Of a stretch of 64,000 nt of DNA, positions 32,342-45,747 are shown piece after piece. The first letter of the stretch is position 1; each line of letters starts with the position of its first letter. This DNA is from Cristatella mucedo (lineage: Eukaryota > Bryozoa > Phylactolaemata > Cristatellidae), in NCBI GenBank assembly GCA_009760855.2, contig WPIO01000019.1, positions 1,417,001 through 1,481,000 on the forward strand, given 5' to 3'. The notes beneath the pieces were generated by a model. It was not told the origin of the DNA. It made no database searches and saw nothing but the letters and a program-made list of their open reading frames with translations. The translations under genes were made by a program, and so were the position numbers.

Positions 32342-32539
32342 CTGTAAGGCGGCGGTTCTCAACCTGTGGGTCGCGACCCCTTTGGGGGTCGAGACGACCC
32401 TTTCACAGGGGTCGCCTAAGGTCATCGGAAAACCTGCATTTTTTTCACACAATAATGTTATGGTTGGGGGTCGCCACAACACGAGGAACTGTTTTACAGG
32501 GTCGCGGCATTAGGAAGGTCGAGAAGCACTGCTGTAAGG
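32342..32539 (+). mobile_element. SPIN-like hAT MITE, copy 2, with exact 8-bp target-site duplication
   Basis: The element is 32350-32531 (182 bp): CGGCGGTTCTCAACC at the left and GGTCGAGAAGCACTG at the right end, near-perfect inverted repeats. CTGTAAGG occurs at 32342-32349 and again at 32532-32539, the 8-bp duplication made by hAT transposases. It is non-autonomous. Confidence 0.92.
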
Positions 32540-33269
32540 CAGGCTACCCGACTGCTGCAGCCCGACCGAAGTACGAGCTCGAGGCACCAAGGCTGCATAA
32601 CCTTCCTCGAAGCAGCATCACTTCCGCTTGGGCTGAGTGAGCTGCAGTAGTTTGCTCGCTGCCTGGTCTTTCCTTTATATTTGTCGAATATAGATTAAAC
32701 GTCTCGAGCGGTTTTCAGGCCCTTTGAAGCGGTGAGCGGTCCTCTTGCCTCGCATAAGTCGAACGTGCACGAGCAGTCTACTGCTTGCTGCCTGCCGGCC
32801 CCACCGAGTCCGAGCGGGGCTCTTAAATGACGGCACGCTCGGAGCGGTCAATCAACGATACCCGCTAAAAGTTCATTTTTCTCTGAGACGACTGGTCCAT
32901 CATTTGAGACCATCATGCATGTGGTCTCTATTCGGCCAGATTCGGGTCGAGAAACCATGCAGCAGCAGCTGAAACGCAGCGCCGCCGCCGGTACAGCATC
33001 CGAACACTGGATAAAGTAAACGCACAGTGGCTACAAACGCAACGACCAAATAACTGTATTTAAGTACGTTCGACGCTTAAGGGCGAGCAACGAACGCGCT
33101 CCGACCGACGATAGCCAGCCAGCCAGCACGAAAGACGGTCGATGCCGCAAAGACGCGCATCGATTTCGAGCGTTCAACCGGTCTGCTCGGCAGCGCCGGC
33201 AGGAAGCCGCTTAGTTCAACTGCCTAAGAATGACAACGCGCGCGCGCGCTAACACCGCGCGCGCCGCGT
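32540..33269. other. Intergenic DNA up to the H2B stop
   Basis: No gene recognised. Near 33238-33268, just beyond the H2B stop, two GCGCGCGC runs face each other across GTGTTA on the minus strand. The canonical histone stem-loop is absent. Confidence 0.4.
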
Positions 33270-33644
33270 TCACTTGGAGCTCGTGTACTTGGTGACGGCC
33301 TTGGTGCCCTCCGACACGGCGTGCTTGGCCAGCTCGCCGGGCAGCAGCAGACGCACGGCCGTCTGCACCTCGCGGCTCGTGATCGTCGACCGCTTGTTGT
33401 AGTGCGACAGACGCGAAGCCTCGGCGGCGATGCGCTCGAAGACGTCGTTGACGAACGAGTTCATGATGCTCATCGCCTTGCTCGAGATGCCCGTGTCGGG
33501 ATGGACCTGCTTCAGCACCTTGTAGATGTAGATGCCGTAGCTCTCCTTCCTCCTACGCTTCTTCTTCTTGTCGGCGGCGGCGCCCGCGGCGGCCTTGGCC
33601 TTGCCGGCCTTCTTAGCGCCCTTCGCGCTCACCTTTGGAGGCAT
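33270..33644 (-). CDS. H2B: Histone H2B
   Basis: Core nucleosome histone, 124 residues, intronless. It starts [17 protein letters not shown], has the basic [11 protein letters not shown] entry to the fold, continues [19 protein letters not shown] and [12 protein letters not shown], and ends with the conserved [10 protein letters not shown]. The upstream in-frame ATGs are ignored because the family always starts at MPPK or MPEP. The promoter reads, on the minus strand, CCAAT (33837-33841), the H2B octamer ATTTGCAT (33743-33750) and TATATAT (33726-33732), in the standard order. Unlike the H3 and H4 genes in this window, no GGCCCTTTT(C/T)AGGGCC stem-loop follows the stop within the next few hundred bases. 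No H2A gene lies divergently upstream, which is where one is often found. Confidence 0.97.
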   Translation of the reverse strand: MPPKVSAKGAKKAGKAKAAAGAAADKKKKRRRKESYGIYIYKVLKQVHPDTGISSKAMSIMNSFVNDVFERIAAEASRLSHYNKRSTITSREVQTAVRLLLPGELAKHAVSEGTKAVTKYTSSK

Positions 33645-33742
33645 TGCAAGCAGTAAGCGAGCGACGTGCTGACTGCGCAAAACACAGACGGGCGAAGCGC
33701 TACGCTGCTTAAGCGGGTGTTTTGGATATATACTCCTACTCC

Positions 33743-33750
33743 ATGCAAAT
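33743..33750 (-). promoter_or_regulatory. H2B octamer element ATTTGCAT
   Basis: Exact Oct-factor octamer, 11 bp upstream of the TATA box (33726-33732) on the H2B strand. The octamer is the signature element of animal H2B promoters. Confidence 0.8.
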
Positions 33751-33849
33751 GAGATAACCAAAGCTAACCAATCATCTCTTGAGAAACTCACCATGGCGAT
33801 TCGCTTGGTTGAAGTCATTAAGTAAAGCCTCATGCGATTGGTTAATTTT

Positions 33850-34680
33850 GTCTACCTCCGCGGATTAAATAAGATCCCACTCCAGTGTACCCGGTTGAGA
33901 GTTTAGTTGCTGAGGTACCCGCAGAACCGTGCCCCAACGCGTACCTCGTGCTCGAATTTCCTTCTGGGTATTGCTCTATGATGATCCAGCAGTACAGAGC
34001 GTCACATTTCCGCCAGACTTACGCTCGTGACTTCAAGTATCTGACCTCATGGTCGCCTCCGACCGCTGTGCGGCTAAACCAACGGGTGGACAGCGGCAGC
34101 TGTCAAGACCTGCCGTACGGTTGACGTGCGGCGCCGACAGACCCAGCCGCTCAAGGCCGCTTTCTGGAATTCGAATAAGAAATGAACTCACCCCGTGAAT
34201 GCGAGGAAAAACGTAATGGGCGATGCGATGGCGATACGAATTAGCATGGTCGATAGTAACAGGAATGATAAATAACAACATTCGTGTCGCCCTTAGATGA
34301 CCTAATAACCAGAGGCGAAGCCAGGGTGTGGCAGCTGCCACCACTGGCCTGGTAGGTGGGAGTCGAGTCTGCCACCCGGTCGGGCGGCCACGCTTGCGCT
34401 GCTGACGCTTTGGTGCTCGGCCAGGCTGCACAACGCCCGCAGACGCTGGGGGACGCCCATAGACAGGGGCGCTCCGCCCCCCCCCCAGACTCCCCGTCCC
34501 GAGCCACCCCGGCGGCGCTCCTATCCTGGCTTTGCCTCTGTCAACATGTGAAGACCTATCTAGGCATTTGACACATACATCGAACATGTTATTTCGCTGG
34601 CCCACATGGCGTAAATTTTGAGACTGCCCTCCCCCCCCTGCTCGCCATCATGTCCGATCCAAGACTAGGGAACTGACTTC
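33850..34680. other. No gene recognised
   Basis: Open frames on the minus strand (34033-34605) have no recognisable domain. Contains C homopolymers near 34478 and 34630. Confidence 0.3.
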
Positions 34681-34689
34681 CGTGGTGGT

Positions 34690-35130
34690 TTGCACGAAAT
34701 TTAACTGGCTCCCTGGTTCAGTCTCGGCTAGATTATTGTAATTCCCTTTTGGCAAGGCTACCGACAAAAGCCACTAGGCCTCTGCAGCTGGCGATGAATA
34801 TGGCAGCAAGGCTAGTTTACTAATCACAGAGGATTGACCGCTTGTCTCCCTTTCTGAAAGAACTGGATCGCTGACGTTTGATTAACTGCTGCATAGAAAA
34901 ATTTCTTATGCTAACCTACAAGGCCCACCACGGCTCGGCTCCTACGTACCTAGCTGAACTGCTGCACCAGTTTCAGCCTCCGCGTGCCATCAGGTCTTGT
35001 TTGGACAATAAATTAGCTGTTCCGCTTAAAGACGATTGGCGATAGAAGCTTTTGCTTTGCATGTCTTAGACTGTGGAACTCACTTCCTCAATTCTTATGC
35101 AGCCACATCTACTCTCCTGCTGCCGACTAT
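34690..35130 (+). mobile_element. LINE family 2 fragment (CR1/L2-like)
   Basis: Frame-broken but readable: SRLDYCNSLLARLPTKATRP, LQLAMNMAARLV, then LTYKAHHGSAPTYLAELL. This is the thumb and C-terminal region of a CR1/L2-type reverse transcriptase, clearly different from family 1 in this window. Confidence 0.65.
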
Positions 35131-35364
35131 GGCACATTCTTTCCAGCCGTTCTGAGATTAAACTTCCATGCTAATCACCACCTCATCTGCTCTCCTGACT
35201 CAGCTATGCTTTCACTTTCTCTTTGTTGCAAGTCTGTTGGCTACCGAATGCGTACCGAAAGCCGCTTCGGCTTTGAGTGCACTTAGTAAACTCTCCTGCG
35301 TAGCACCCGCATGGTCTTTGTGGCTTTTTGGAGTTACAGATCGAGATACATACACAACCATGAG

Positions 35365-35520
35365 TGCACACTAGGTAAGGTGGTTGCTTTTCACGACCTC
35401 GGTCATGAGGTCGTGGGTTCGATTCCTGCGGTGGGCGATCCTTTATCGCCACTGCAAGCGGTGGTGATAGCCGTAAAGGCTCTTCTGTCGCTGTACAAAA
35501 GAGGCTGTTAAATCAGCCAG
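35365..35520 (+). mobile_element. SINE B copy 1
   Basis: tRNA-like head with A-box-like TAGGTAAGGTGG and perfect B box GGTTCGATTCC. The body GGGCGATCCTTTATCGCCAC and an end ACAAAAGAGGCTGTTAAATC follow. Further copies lie at 36.5, 47.4 and 50.4 kb. Confidence 0.75.
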
Positions 35521-35654
35521 TATTTTTTTACACACCACACAGCCGCACTCGCACACTCACGCACGCAAGCAGGCACATACACATATTCGCCGTTAGAAGT
35601 CGGTGGTTTTGTAGCTTCTTTTTAAATATCGCTAAGTCAGGGAACGTAATGACG

Positions 35655-35960
35655 TCAGTCAAAAGTGAATTCCACACGTTAGGGAGTATTCCAGATAAGC
35701 TGGAGCAAGAGAACGAAGGCGCCTAAAAGGGACATTATCTTGAAGTCGATACGCTCTAGATAGGGAACCAGTGCAGGTCGGTGAGAAGTGGGTGTGACGC
35801 AGCAGTTGCCACGTTCGCGACAGATCTGGCCTAGCTGCAGCCGAACTCTGCGGTGGCTGCAAATGCTTCTTATTGCTCGGAGGCCGGAGGACCTGGAAGT
35901 GACACGCTTTGCACAAGCGAAGACGAGATATGACGAGCCTTTCATCCGCTCGGCTGGCTA
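35655..35960 (-). mobile_element. Decayed LINE fragment
   Basis: On the minus strand the words THFSPTCTGSLS and SLAPAYLEYSLT correspond to shifted frames of LINE C-terminal blocks (ITPLLADLHWL, MAPAYLSDILP). Heavily mutated. Confidence 0.5.
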
Positions 35961-36534
35961 ACGGCATCCCTATTTAAGCACGTCTGAAGTGTGTGCTGCC
36001 GGCTGAATTGCTAAAAGTAAGCAGACGACGAGTGTGCGCAACTGAAATGGTAAACAGGGAAAAGTAATTTTGAAACGGGACATCGAGGGGCTCCATGGGC
36101 AGAGGCTGCAATGAGATCTGCTGGCCCGAGCTCATTTCGAGAGAGCGAGGCTTTTCAGTTTCTCCGAGTAGCACTTGGTTTGCACACGACTAGTGCGTTG
36201 GTTTTCTCGCCATCCGATTCCATCAGTGCCTGCTAATGCCATCAATACGTGCTGCAAGGGGGGAGGGATCACTTTAGACACGAAAACCATCCGCCAGCCG
36301 CTACGACAGCTGGGCCAGCGAGACGTCCACGGCTCGCTAGCGCTGCTTGCGTTGCACGGTCAGCAGCGAGTACCCAAAAATCGCAAATGCTACCGCCATG
36401 GATTACGGGAAAGCAGCAAGTATGCGACAGAAATTAATTACGTCGTGAAATAACGGTTAGCCGAGCCAACAACTTCATGTACTCACGTCAGGAGAGCGGT
36501 AGTGACTGGCTATCACTCCCTCCTGCAGTGGGCA

Positions 36535-36680
36535 AAAATGGCTCACTAAGTAAGGCGGTTGCTTTTCACGACCTCGGCCCCGAGGTCGTGGGCTTGAATC
36601 CTTTATCGCCACTGCAAGCGGCGGTGATAGCCATCAAGGCTCTTCTGTCGCAATACAAAAGAGGCTGTTAAATCAGTTAG
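36535..36680 (+). mobile_element. SINE B copy 2
   Basis: Same body and end as the 35.4-kb copy (CTTTATCGCCACTGCAAGCG, GAGGCTGTTAAATCAG). Part of the B-box region is deleted (GGGCTTGAATCC). Confidence 0.7.
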
Positions 36681-37502
36681 CATTCATTTATTTATTTAAA
36701 ACAAGAACTGCCCCGAAGCCTGATTCGAACCCGCGACCGGAACACACAGAAAAGCGCAAGCACGTCACTTACCCTTAGGCTAAGAGGGGGAGGAAGGCTG
36801 CTGGTTAGCACGTGGCGCAGGGCGCTATCGGATGGCGAATGATCTTCAGCTCCCCGATGCACACGATATTGTGCAATTTCTACGTACGGATAGCGATTGA
36901 CTGTTTTGGCTCCTGAATGATCAACGAAACACCACAAAACTGTCATAACTCGAACATTTGTATGTCCATTAAAGTGTAAAATAGCCAGTCATGATTTTTG
37001 GAATCTTATGTTTCCCAACAAATAAAAACCACAAGTAAGTTTTTCTCTCAAAACAGGGTTAGCTACTATATAATTCCGTCGATATGGCTTGCGATTTTAG
37101 TTACACTCGTGAGACTAATACCTTCGATATTACTAATCGACTTAATGCTCACATGATCACGAACAGGTTTATGTGATGATGCTCAGGGCAACCAATCTTT
37201 GATGGGCGAGCCGAAGCGGGCGGAAATATCAGCCGAAACGCCTGCAGGAACGCCTTGTCCCAAAGCTGAGCCCCAGGACCGCGAGCTCTACGAGTGAGCA
37301 TGGCAGAATTGGTACGATGCTCACACCCGGTGTTCGGTTGCTGTTTCAACTCCCGAGGACGATACAAACGGTCTTAGTAATAATGGTGGTAATAATTAGA
37401 AAGCATTTATAGACACAACCCAGGCTGGAAAAACGTAGCAGCTGATTAGTAGCTGTCAATCGTACTACTTCAAGTTAAGCTATGTGAACTGGGGAAACTC
37501 GC

Positions 37503-38000
37503 TTAATAATAATATTAATATTAATGCACTTGATAAAGCGCCCTCAGAGAACTCAATCTCTTTCTAGGCGCTTTACATTTGCTGCAAAGGGAAATGCGAT
37601 TTAATGGTGAGTAATATCATGCTTGATAAACAACATGAATAACATGGTTAGAGGTGACATGCACAGGGTCAGCATGCAAATGTGGTTACTGTGCACGGTG
37701 TCAGCACGAATAAGCACATCAAGGACGAATCACAGGGACCCACTAAATGTTGTCCTAAATAAGAGTGTTTTTAAGTTCTTTTTAAATGTGGTCAAGTCAG
37801 GGGACGTTCTGACGAAAGTCGGAAGGGAGTTCCAGGCTTTGGGAGCATACAAACTAAATGCACGGTCTCCAAAGGATTTGAGGTTTGTACGAGGTATTTG
37901 TAGACTGTTGGATTCCGAAAAGTGATTACTGCCTAAACAAGCCTGAATTTTAGCACTCGATCAGCTGAAAGTAGGCAGGACTCTTAAGCACCCTGCATTT
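37503..38000 (-). mobile_element. LINE family 1, truncated copy with internal deletion
   Basis: The plus-strand left end is a TAATAATATTAAT tail followed by the inverted hairpin. The C-terminal coding remnant runs to about 37923, then jumps to a more upstream block (the complement of AAATTCAGGCTTGTTTAG). About 0.45 kb is missing between them. Confidence 0.75.
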
Positions 38001-38129
38001 GCTGCACAGGTAGCAGCTGTCAGTTGGTTCGAGATAGGGCATTGTCGTCATACTAGCACCACCATTCCTAAGTACACTAAGGACATTACTATGGACTCAG
38101 CAAATGCTGCTAGGAAGAGATGGTTATTT

Positions 38130-38600
38130 GCTCCTTTTTAAACAAGTCACGCGATGTCGAAAACCCAGCTGAGAGTTGAGTTCCCTGCTTTGGGAACAAA
38201 TGAACTAGATAAGAGACTGAAGGTCTCGAGATGTCTCGCCTGATTGGGAAATCGTTCGGATAGGTGGGCCGGAGCAAGATGATGGCTCTTAGCCGCGGGT
38301 AAGGTACCCGCTCTCCACGACCCAGGTTTCAGGTTCGAGCCCAGCAGTGGGTGATCTTCTATTGCTCACTGCAAGATATCTGTTAACAACCGTTCAGGCC
38401 CATCTGCTGACGTATACAGCTGAGGCTGCTGAATCGACTAACCTGCAACTGTAAGGAGCTAGAAGTGGGTGACAGAACCGTAAAGTCAACAGGTTACCTG
38501 TTAGGGAGCCAGACAGAGTAAGTCGGTGAGGAGTGGTGTAATGTGGCCTTAGCTACGTTCGTGACACTCAGAGCTAGCTGCACAACTCTATCCTTGCTTC
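38130..38600 (-). mobile_element. Old LINE fragment interrupted by a SINE-like insert
   Basis: Flanks (38130-38280 and 38455-38600) retain minus-strand LINE words such as the complement of GAACTCAACTCTCAGC. The middle carries CAGGTTCGAGCCCAGCAGTG, a B-box-like SINE stretch. Boundaries are approximate. Confidence 0.45.
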
Positions 38601-38769
38601 CAGAATCGATTGGAGGCTGGCCGAAAAAGTTGTTTGGCAACCAAGCCAACTAGGCATTTCCTTTTATGCATAAGTGTTAATCAGGATCTAGCCGCTCTAC
38701 TTTAGCTAGCTTAGATTAGTAAAATAAAATTAAAAGGCCAGATGCTAGCTGGGTGAACTAAATTCAAGC

Positions 38770-39255
38770 GATAAGGATACCACGTCCAAGTTGGTCCATG
38801 CATTCGTGACATCCCGTCTCGACTTCTGCAACTGACTGCTTACTGGCCTACCAGCATGTGCGATCAGGCGCTTACAGCTGATGCAAAACTCTGCAGCTAT
38901 GCTTGTCTGTCATGAGCGTCGTAGTTGCAACGACACACCACTTCTCGCCGACCTGCACAAGCTATCAGTCAAGCAATGAACCAATTTCAAGGTTTTGTCG
39001 CTCACTTTGAGGTCCCTTCATTCTTTGGCTACAGCATCCCTATCAGATCGACTCCCCATCGGGCTCAGCATCGTACCACTTGCTTTTCGGAATCTATTTG
39101 CTTACCTATTCCTCGTACAAACCTTAAATTCTTTGGAAACTGCTTTTAGTTCGTATGCTTGCAAAGCCTGGAGCTCACAACTTACACAACCCTGACTTGA
39201 CCACATTTAACAGCCAACTTAAAACGCACCTATTTATGACAGCATTTAGTGGGTC
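38770..39255 (+). mobile_element. LINE family 1, decayed fragment
   Basis: Starts inside the coding region (GATACCACGTCCAAGTTGGT) and runs to the ORF end region, with several frameshifts. It abuts the left arm of the histone inverted repeat. Confidence 0.8.
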
Positions 39256-39520
39256 TGTGATTCGTCTTGTACGTGATAACACTGTTGCATGCCGCCAACC
39301 GAGGCGTGCTTCGCTGCCATGGTGGAAGCTTCACGGCATGTCGTTTCGCGTGCGTAATCAACGACGCCAGGTGCACGAGAGACGAGCACGAATCTAGAGA
39401 AGACCGGCACGCAAGCGTACGAGCAAACGTGCATTACCATGATGCATGGCCAACGGTCTAGGCGTGCCAGCGCACGCTACTGCGAATTGCCAACAATTGA
39501 GTACTCGTCGCTCAGTTGGT

Positions 39521-39536
39521 GGCCCTAAAAAGGGCC
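39521..39536 (-). terminator. Histone 3' stem-loop of H4 (left arm)
   Basis: Minus strand reads GGCCCTTTTTAGGGCC, a 6-bp stem and 4-nt loop recognised by SLBP in replication-dependent histone mRNAs, 26 bp after the stop. Confidence 0.95.
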
Positions 39537-39562
39537 GGTTGGTATAAGCTCGCACGAGACGC

Positions 39563-40672
<1,110 letters not shown>

Positions 40673-40700
40673 GCCTACTGTTAAGAGCTTAAGCACCAAA

Positions 40701-40716
40701 GGCCCTTTTCAGGGCC
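40701..40716 (+). terminator. Histone 3' stem-loop of H3 (left arm)
   Basis: GGCCCTTTTCAGGGCC followed by ACCA, the consensus animal histone stem-loop. Confidence 0.96.
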
Positions 40717-41209
40717 ACCAATATTGTGCAGAGTTCCCTTGTCCATTCAGCTCTTCAACTGGGCTTTCTATGAGCAAGCCGGTTGAGCATGGTTGGCTCG
40801 TGGGGATGAAACTAATTCTACTCAGGGGTTTAGCGTCATGGCTAGTGGCCATTCTGTTATCTTACACTAGCAAGTGTGCTGAAGCTAGCATGTGTAGCAA
40901 CAAAAGACGCCTTAGTTTGCCATTTCTGTTCGGGTGCCGTCCCTGGCATGCTCTTTGGGCAAGCTCGTGATGACGCTCACGCTTTCAAGTTTCGAAACTG
41001 CACACAGCCGCCTGAACGAACTGAGCAGTTCTGTCGAATCTGGATGCTAACCTCGACAAGCTGCTGCTAAATTTGAGGTTTGGAGCGGTGACTTACTAAG
41101 TTTTTTTTTAGTGCGATCGTGTGTAGACCTCTGACTGTTCCCTGTCTGGATTCCCGTGACGCTTTAACGTGCCGGCAAAGAATTTACATCGACGTATTTA
41201 CATTTACAT

Positions 41210-41822
41210 TGAAACGACACGTATGCAGCAGTTGAGCTACGGTGATGGCACCTAGCAAAGGATTGTTGGAAAAGATGGTTTTGTCCGGCACCCCCTAAAC
41301 CAGGTGACAGTAAACTCCGGCCTATCGGCCAGGTGTGGCCTACGGTGTACTCCTTCCTGTCCATCCGGCATAATGCCCCATAATTATTTATTGTTGGTCC
41401 GGCCTGATTAACTGTTAACGGTTTTTTCTCCTGTATTACTGCTGGTCACACCTCAAACTGTGGCCCATGTTATTTTTAAACACGATGAGAGAACCAGCTT
41501 TATTAGAGCAATTATGTCCATTTTCCCGACACTTAGCCCGTGCCAGCAAGCAGCTACTCTCCAAGATCAAGTTTTTTTTTCATACCAAACTGAGCTCTGA
41601 GCTCATTGACAATCACCTTAATGATATTCTGTTGCTGATTTTCTCATCATTAAAGCCTGATGCTGCATATCTCCCTAAGAACATGCAACATCACGGTTGC
41701 TATTGATCGTGTATACTTTTGAATGAGAAAACCTGTCCTTAGACACCCTGTTTCTTCTGGCCTGGTGCGCCTTCTTGACCTCCTGAAATAACCCAGTAGT
41801 CTGAAAGGTTTGCCGACCCCTG
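41210..41822 (+). mobile_element. hAT transposase remnant with right terminal repeat
   Basis: An open frame at 41467-41706 reads ALLEQLCPFSRHLARASKQL, then SSELIDNHLNDILLLIFSSL and KPDAAYLPKNMQ. The block L.IIL...SSLKPD..L is like the C-terminal end of hAT transposases and domesticated ZBED proteins. About 100 bp further the sequence GTTTGCCGACCCCTG (41808-41822) is a typical hAT right terminus, followed by CTCTAGCC, which fits the hAT target preference nTCTAGAn. No left terminus CAGGGGTCGGCAAAC was found, so the element is truncated. It lies in the spacer of the histone inverted repeat. Confidence 0.6.
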
Positions 41823-42405
41823 CTCTAGCCGGCCAATAAGTAGAAGTTAATCGCTGATGATGTTAGGCCTGGATGTATCCTCGACAATTTATTCACATCC
41901 TGGACGTGCTAGACGAAGTTGGAGCAGGTCAGTAACGCTGGAGAAACTGGTTCCACGACATGCAATCTTATTGTCTTAGTATCTCTGTTTAATCAAGAGC
42001 TCCTCACAATAACTACGGGTCCTACTCTCTGGTTCTCTGTAGGCCAGACTGCTGCAGGCTTGTTTTTTAGCTGGGCTTCCAAAAAAGTGCCAGCCGCGAA
42101 ATAAATCATTCAAATTAGCCATGTGGCACCCAAGTGCAGGTCGTACTATGCCAGTCAAACTCGAGCTGTCTCAATTGTTTTTCTGTCTCAACTCTTGTCA
42201 GGCCTCTCCTCTGCGTCTGTCTGTGTCTATCGACGTGCCACTCTCTTTTCCTTCTCTATGACCAACCTGCAAGATTCTTTACACCCAGCCAACTGCTGCT
42301 GCAGCAGCAGCAGTTGAATCTTGGCATATTAAGATTAATTGATACGGCTTTTCTGTAGCTTTGCACTGGCTATTGTTGACTTGCTTTCTGTTTAATTCGT
42401 GGTGG

Positions 42406-42408
<3 letters not shown>

Positions 42409-42441
<33 letters not shown>

Positions 42442-42452
42442 CCATATATATT
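42409..42452. repeat. (CT)n(AT)n microsatellite
   Basis: CT run passing into TA repeats, next to the start of a LINE fragment. Confidence 0.9.
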
Positions 42453-42514
42453 CCTACTTTGCTCAGGCTGCCTTTCCCACCAACCTTTTGCTGCATTTTG
42501 GGTGGCAGCAAATT

Positions 42515-43590
42515 TCTTAAAATTAAATGATAAAACTAACTTAATAGTTAAGGGCAAACTAAGTGTGATTCAGTAATTGGAAAGAATAACGCTCAAGAAC
42601 GGCTCTGCCAGCATAGCTCCTGCCTGATCGGCACGAAATCTAGGTGTCATGTTCCAAATTGACCTTTCGTTAGACGACCACTTCAGCTCCACAATCAAGT
42701 CGGCCTACTTTCACCTGCAAAATATTGCTAAAATTCGGGCTTGTTTAGATAAGGATACCACATCTTCAGGTGGTCCATGCATTTGTGACATCCTGTTTTG
42801 ACTTCTGTAACTCACTGCTTGCTGGTCTACTGGCCTGTGCAGGCCGTTGCAGCTGGTGCACAACTCTGCAGCTAGGTTTTCTGTCGTGAGCTTTGTCGAA
42901 GTTGCCACATCACACCACTTTTCGCTGACCTGCACTGGCTACCAGTCAAGCAGCGGATCGTATTCACGGTTTTGTCGCTCACTTTTAGGTCCCTTCATTC
43001 TCTGGCTCCAGCGTACTTATCAGATCTACTGCCCCACATGGCCAAGCATAGTACCACCCGCTTTTCGAAAGCTGTTTACCTATACCTCGTACAAACCTCA
43101 AATAATTTGGAGCTGGCTTTCGTATGCTCCCAAAGCCTGGAACTCACTTCCGACTTCCACCACGATATCCTCTGACTTGACCACATTAAAAGATACTAAA
43201 AACGCACCAATTTTTATGACAGCTTTAGTGGGTCCATGCGATTCCTCCTGTGCTTATGCATGCAGACACTGCATACTGGCACTAAGCACATTGCATAAAA
43301 AAATAGAATTCATTTATATAGCGCCCCAAGAGAACTTAATCTATATTCAGGCGCTTCAGATGTGCCTCGGGGCTAGGGCACACGACCGCAGTCAGACCTT
43401 GGTCGGGGCGAGCACCTTAACCGCTAGACCAAACCAGCGAACGCATACTTACCCTGTGCATGTCCCCTAACCGTTTTATTCATGTTGTTTATCAAGCACG
43501 ATGCCACTCACCATTCGATCGTGTTTCCTTTGCAGGATATGTAAAGCTCCTAGAGATTTGAGTTCTGTGAGGGTGCGTTATCAAGTATAT
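42515..43590 (+). mobile_element. LINE family 1, decayed copy with nested SINE
   Basis: Recognisable from AAATTAAATGATAAAACTAA through the C-terminal coding blocks (frameshifted) to a worn 3' hairpin at about 43540-43580. It is split by a SINE A at 43287-43440, so the LINE is the older of the two. Confidence 0.8.
43287..43440 (-). mobile_element. SINE A copy nested in a LINE
   Basis: On the minus strand: head TTTGGTCTAGCGGTTAAGGT (A box), then the B-box region, then a tail GAAGCGCCTGAATATAGATT ... CTTGGGGCGCTATATAAATG. LINE sequence resumes on both sides with GCAT at each junction, a possible part of the target duplication. Confidence 0.8.
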
Positions 43591-43599
43591 TATCAAGTA

Positions 43600-44238
43600 T
43601 ATTACTAATTTTATCTTCAGTGGCTCTTTTCGCTAGTGATACAAATTGATCCTACAGGATTTGGGCAGCTACAGATTATTCACAGTTGTCATTTGTAGTT
43701 ATGAGAATGTCTTGGTATTTCAAGTTCACACCGGAAGTGGTTCCAATCAGGTCAGCAAAGCTGATCAGGGCAGACTACCAGGCTTCTCTCTCAAACGTTG
43801 AAGGCAGTCTTCTGTTGCACCATCTTACGATAGCAGCTGGTTTGCCAAGACTGGTTAGCCACCGGCATGTGCCTAACCCGTGGGCATATCCTCATGTGAG
43901 CTGTGGCCAGCAAAGGATCGCAGCAGTCCCGACAGGCTATCGAAATTGTAGGTACGTAGGTAGAGGTGGCATTCAACTTCAGCACATCACGGAGCGGTAG
44001 CAGCAGCGTTCTCAATATACATTGTGTTGTGCAATCGCAAGGAGAGTTAAATTGTATACGACGAAGAAAATAAAGCAAATATGAGCAGCTACTTGTCGCA
44101 CTTTTTGTAGTGAAGACCTAACTTGGTGTTTACGTCGGCGATGAAGGCTGGAACTATGGTCTGCTATATGGATTTACGAGCGAGGACATCGAATGTAGGA
44201 ATCACTTGACCAGGTCAAGACATTAACATCACACTACA
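43600..44238. other. Spacer of the histone inverted repeat, right part; no gene recognised
   Basis: Open frame 43686-44000 has no recognisable domain. Confidence 0.3.
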
Positions 44239-44552
44239 AACTGCTCAGTTCGTTCAGGCGGCTGTGTGCAGTTTCGAAACTTGAAAGCGTGAGCGTCATC
44301 ACGAGCTTGCCCAAAGAGCATGCCAGGGACGGCACCCGAACAGAAATGGCAAACTAAGGCGTCTTTTGTTGCTACACATGCTAGCTTCAGCACACTTGCT
44401 AGTGTAAGATAACAGAATGGCCACTAGCCATGACGCTAAACCCCTGAGTAGAATTAGTTTCATCCCCACGAGCCAACCATGCTCAACCGGCTTGCTCATA
44501 GAAAGCCCAGTTGAAGAGCTGAATGGACAAGGGAACTCTGCACAATATTGGT

Positions 44553-44568
44553 GGCCCTGAAAAGGGCC
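44553..44568 (-). terminator. Histone 3' stem-loop of H3 (right arm)
   Basis: Minus strand GGCCCTTTTCAGGGCC, 27 bp after the stop. Confidence 0.96.
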
Positions 44569-44595
44569 TTTGGTGCTTAAGCTCTAACAGTAGGC

Positions 44596-45705
<1,110 letters not shown>

Positions 45706-45731
45706 GCGTCTCGTGCGAGCTTATACCAACC

Positions 45732-45747
45732 GGCCCTTTTTAGGGCC
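45732..45747 (+). terminator. Histone 3' stem-loop of H4 (right arm)
   Basis: GGCCCTTTTTAGGGCC followed by ACCA. Confidence 0.96.

Noticed and set aside
33645-34605. Search for an H2A gene divergent from H2B
   Set aside because: No H2A sequence is recognisable in any frame.
36705-36790. Possible tRNA gene on the minus strand (GGTTCGAATC with upstream TAGCCTAAGGG)
   Set aside because: Acceptor and T stems do not pair properly by eye. It is more likely a tRNA-derived SINE remnant.
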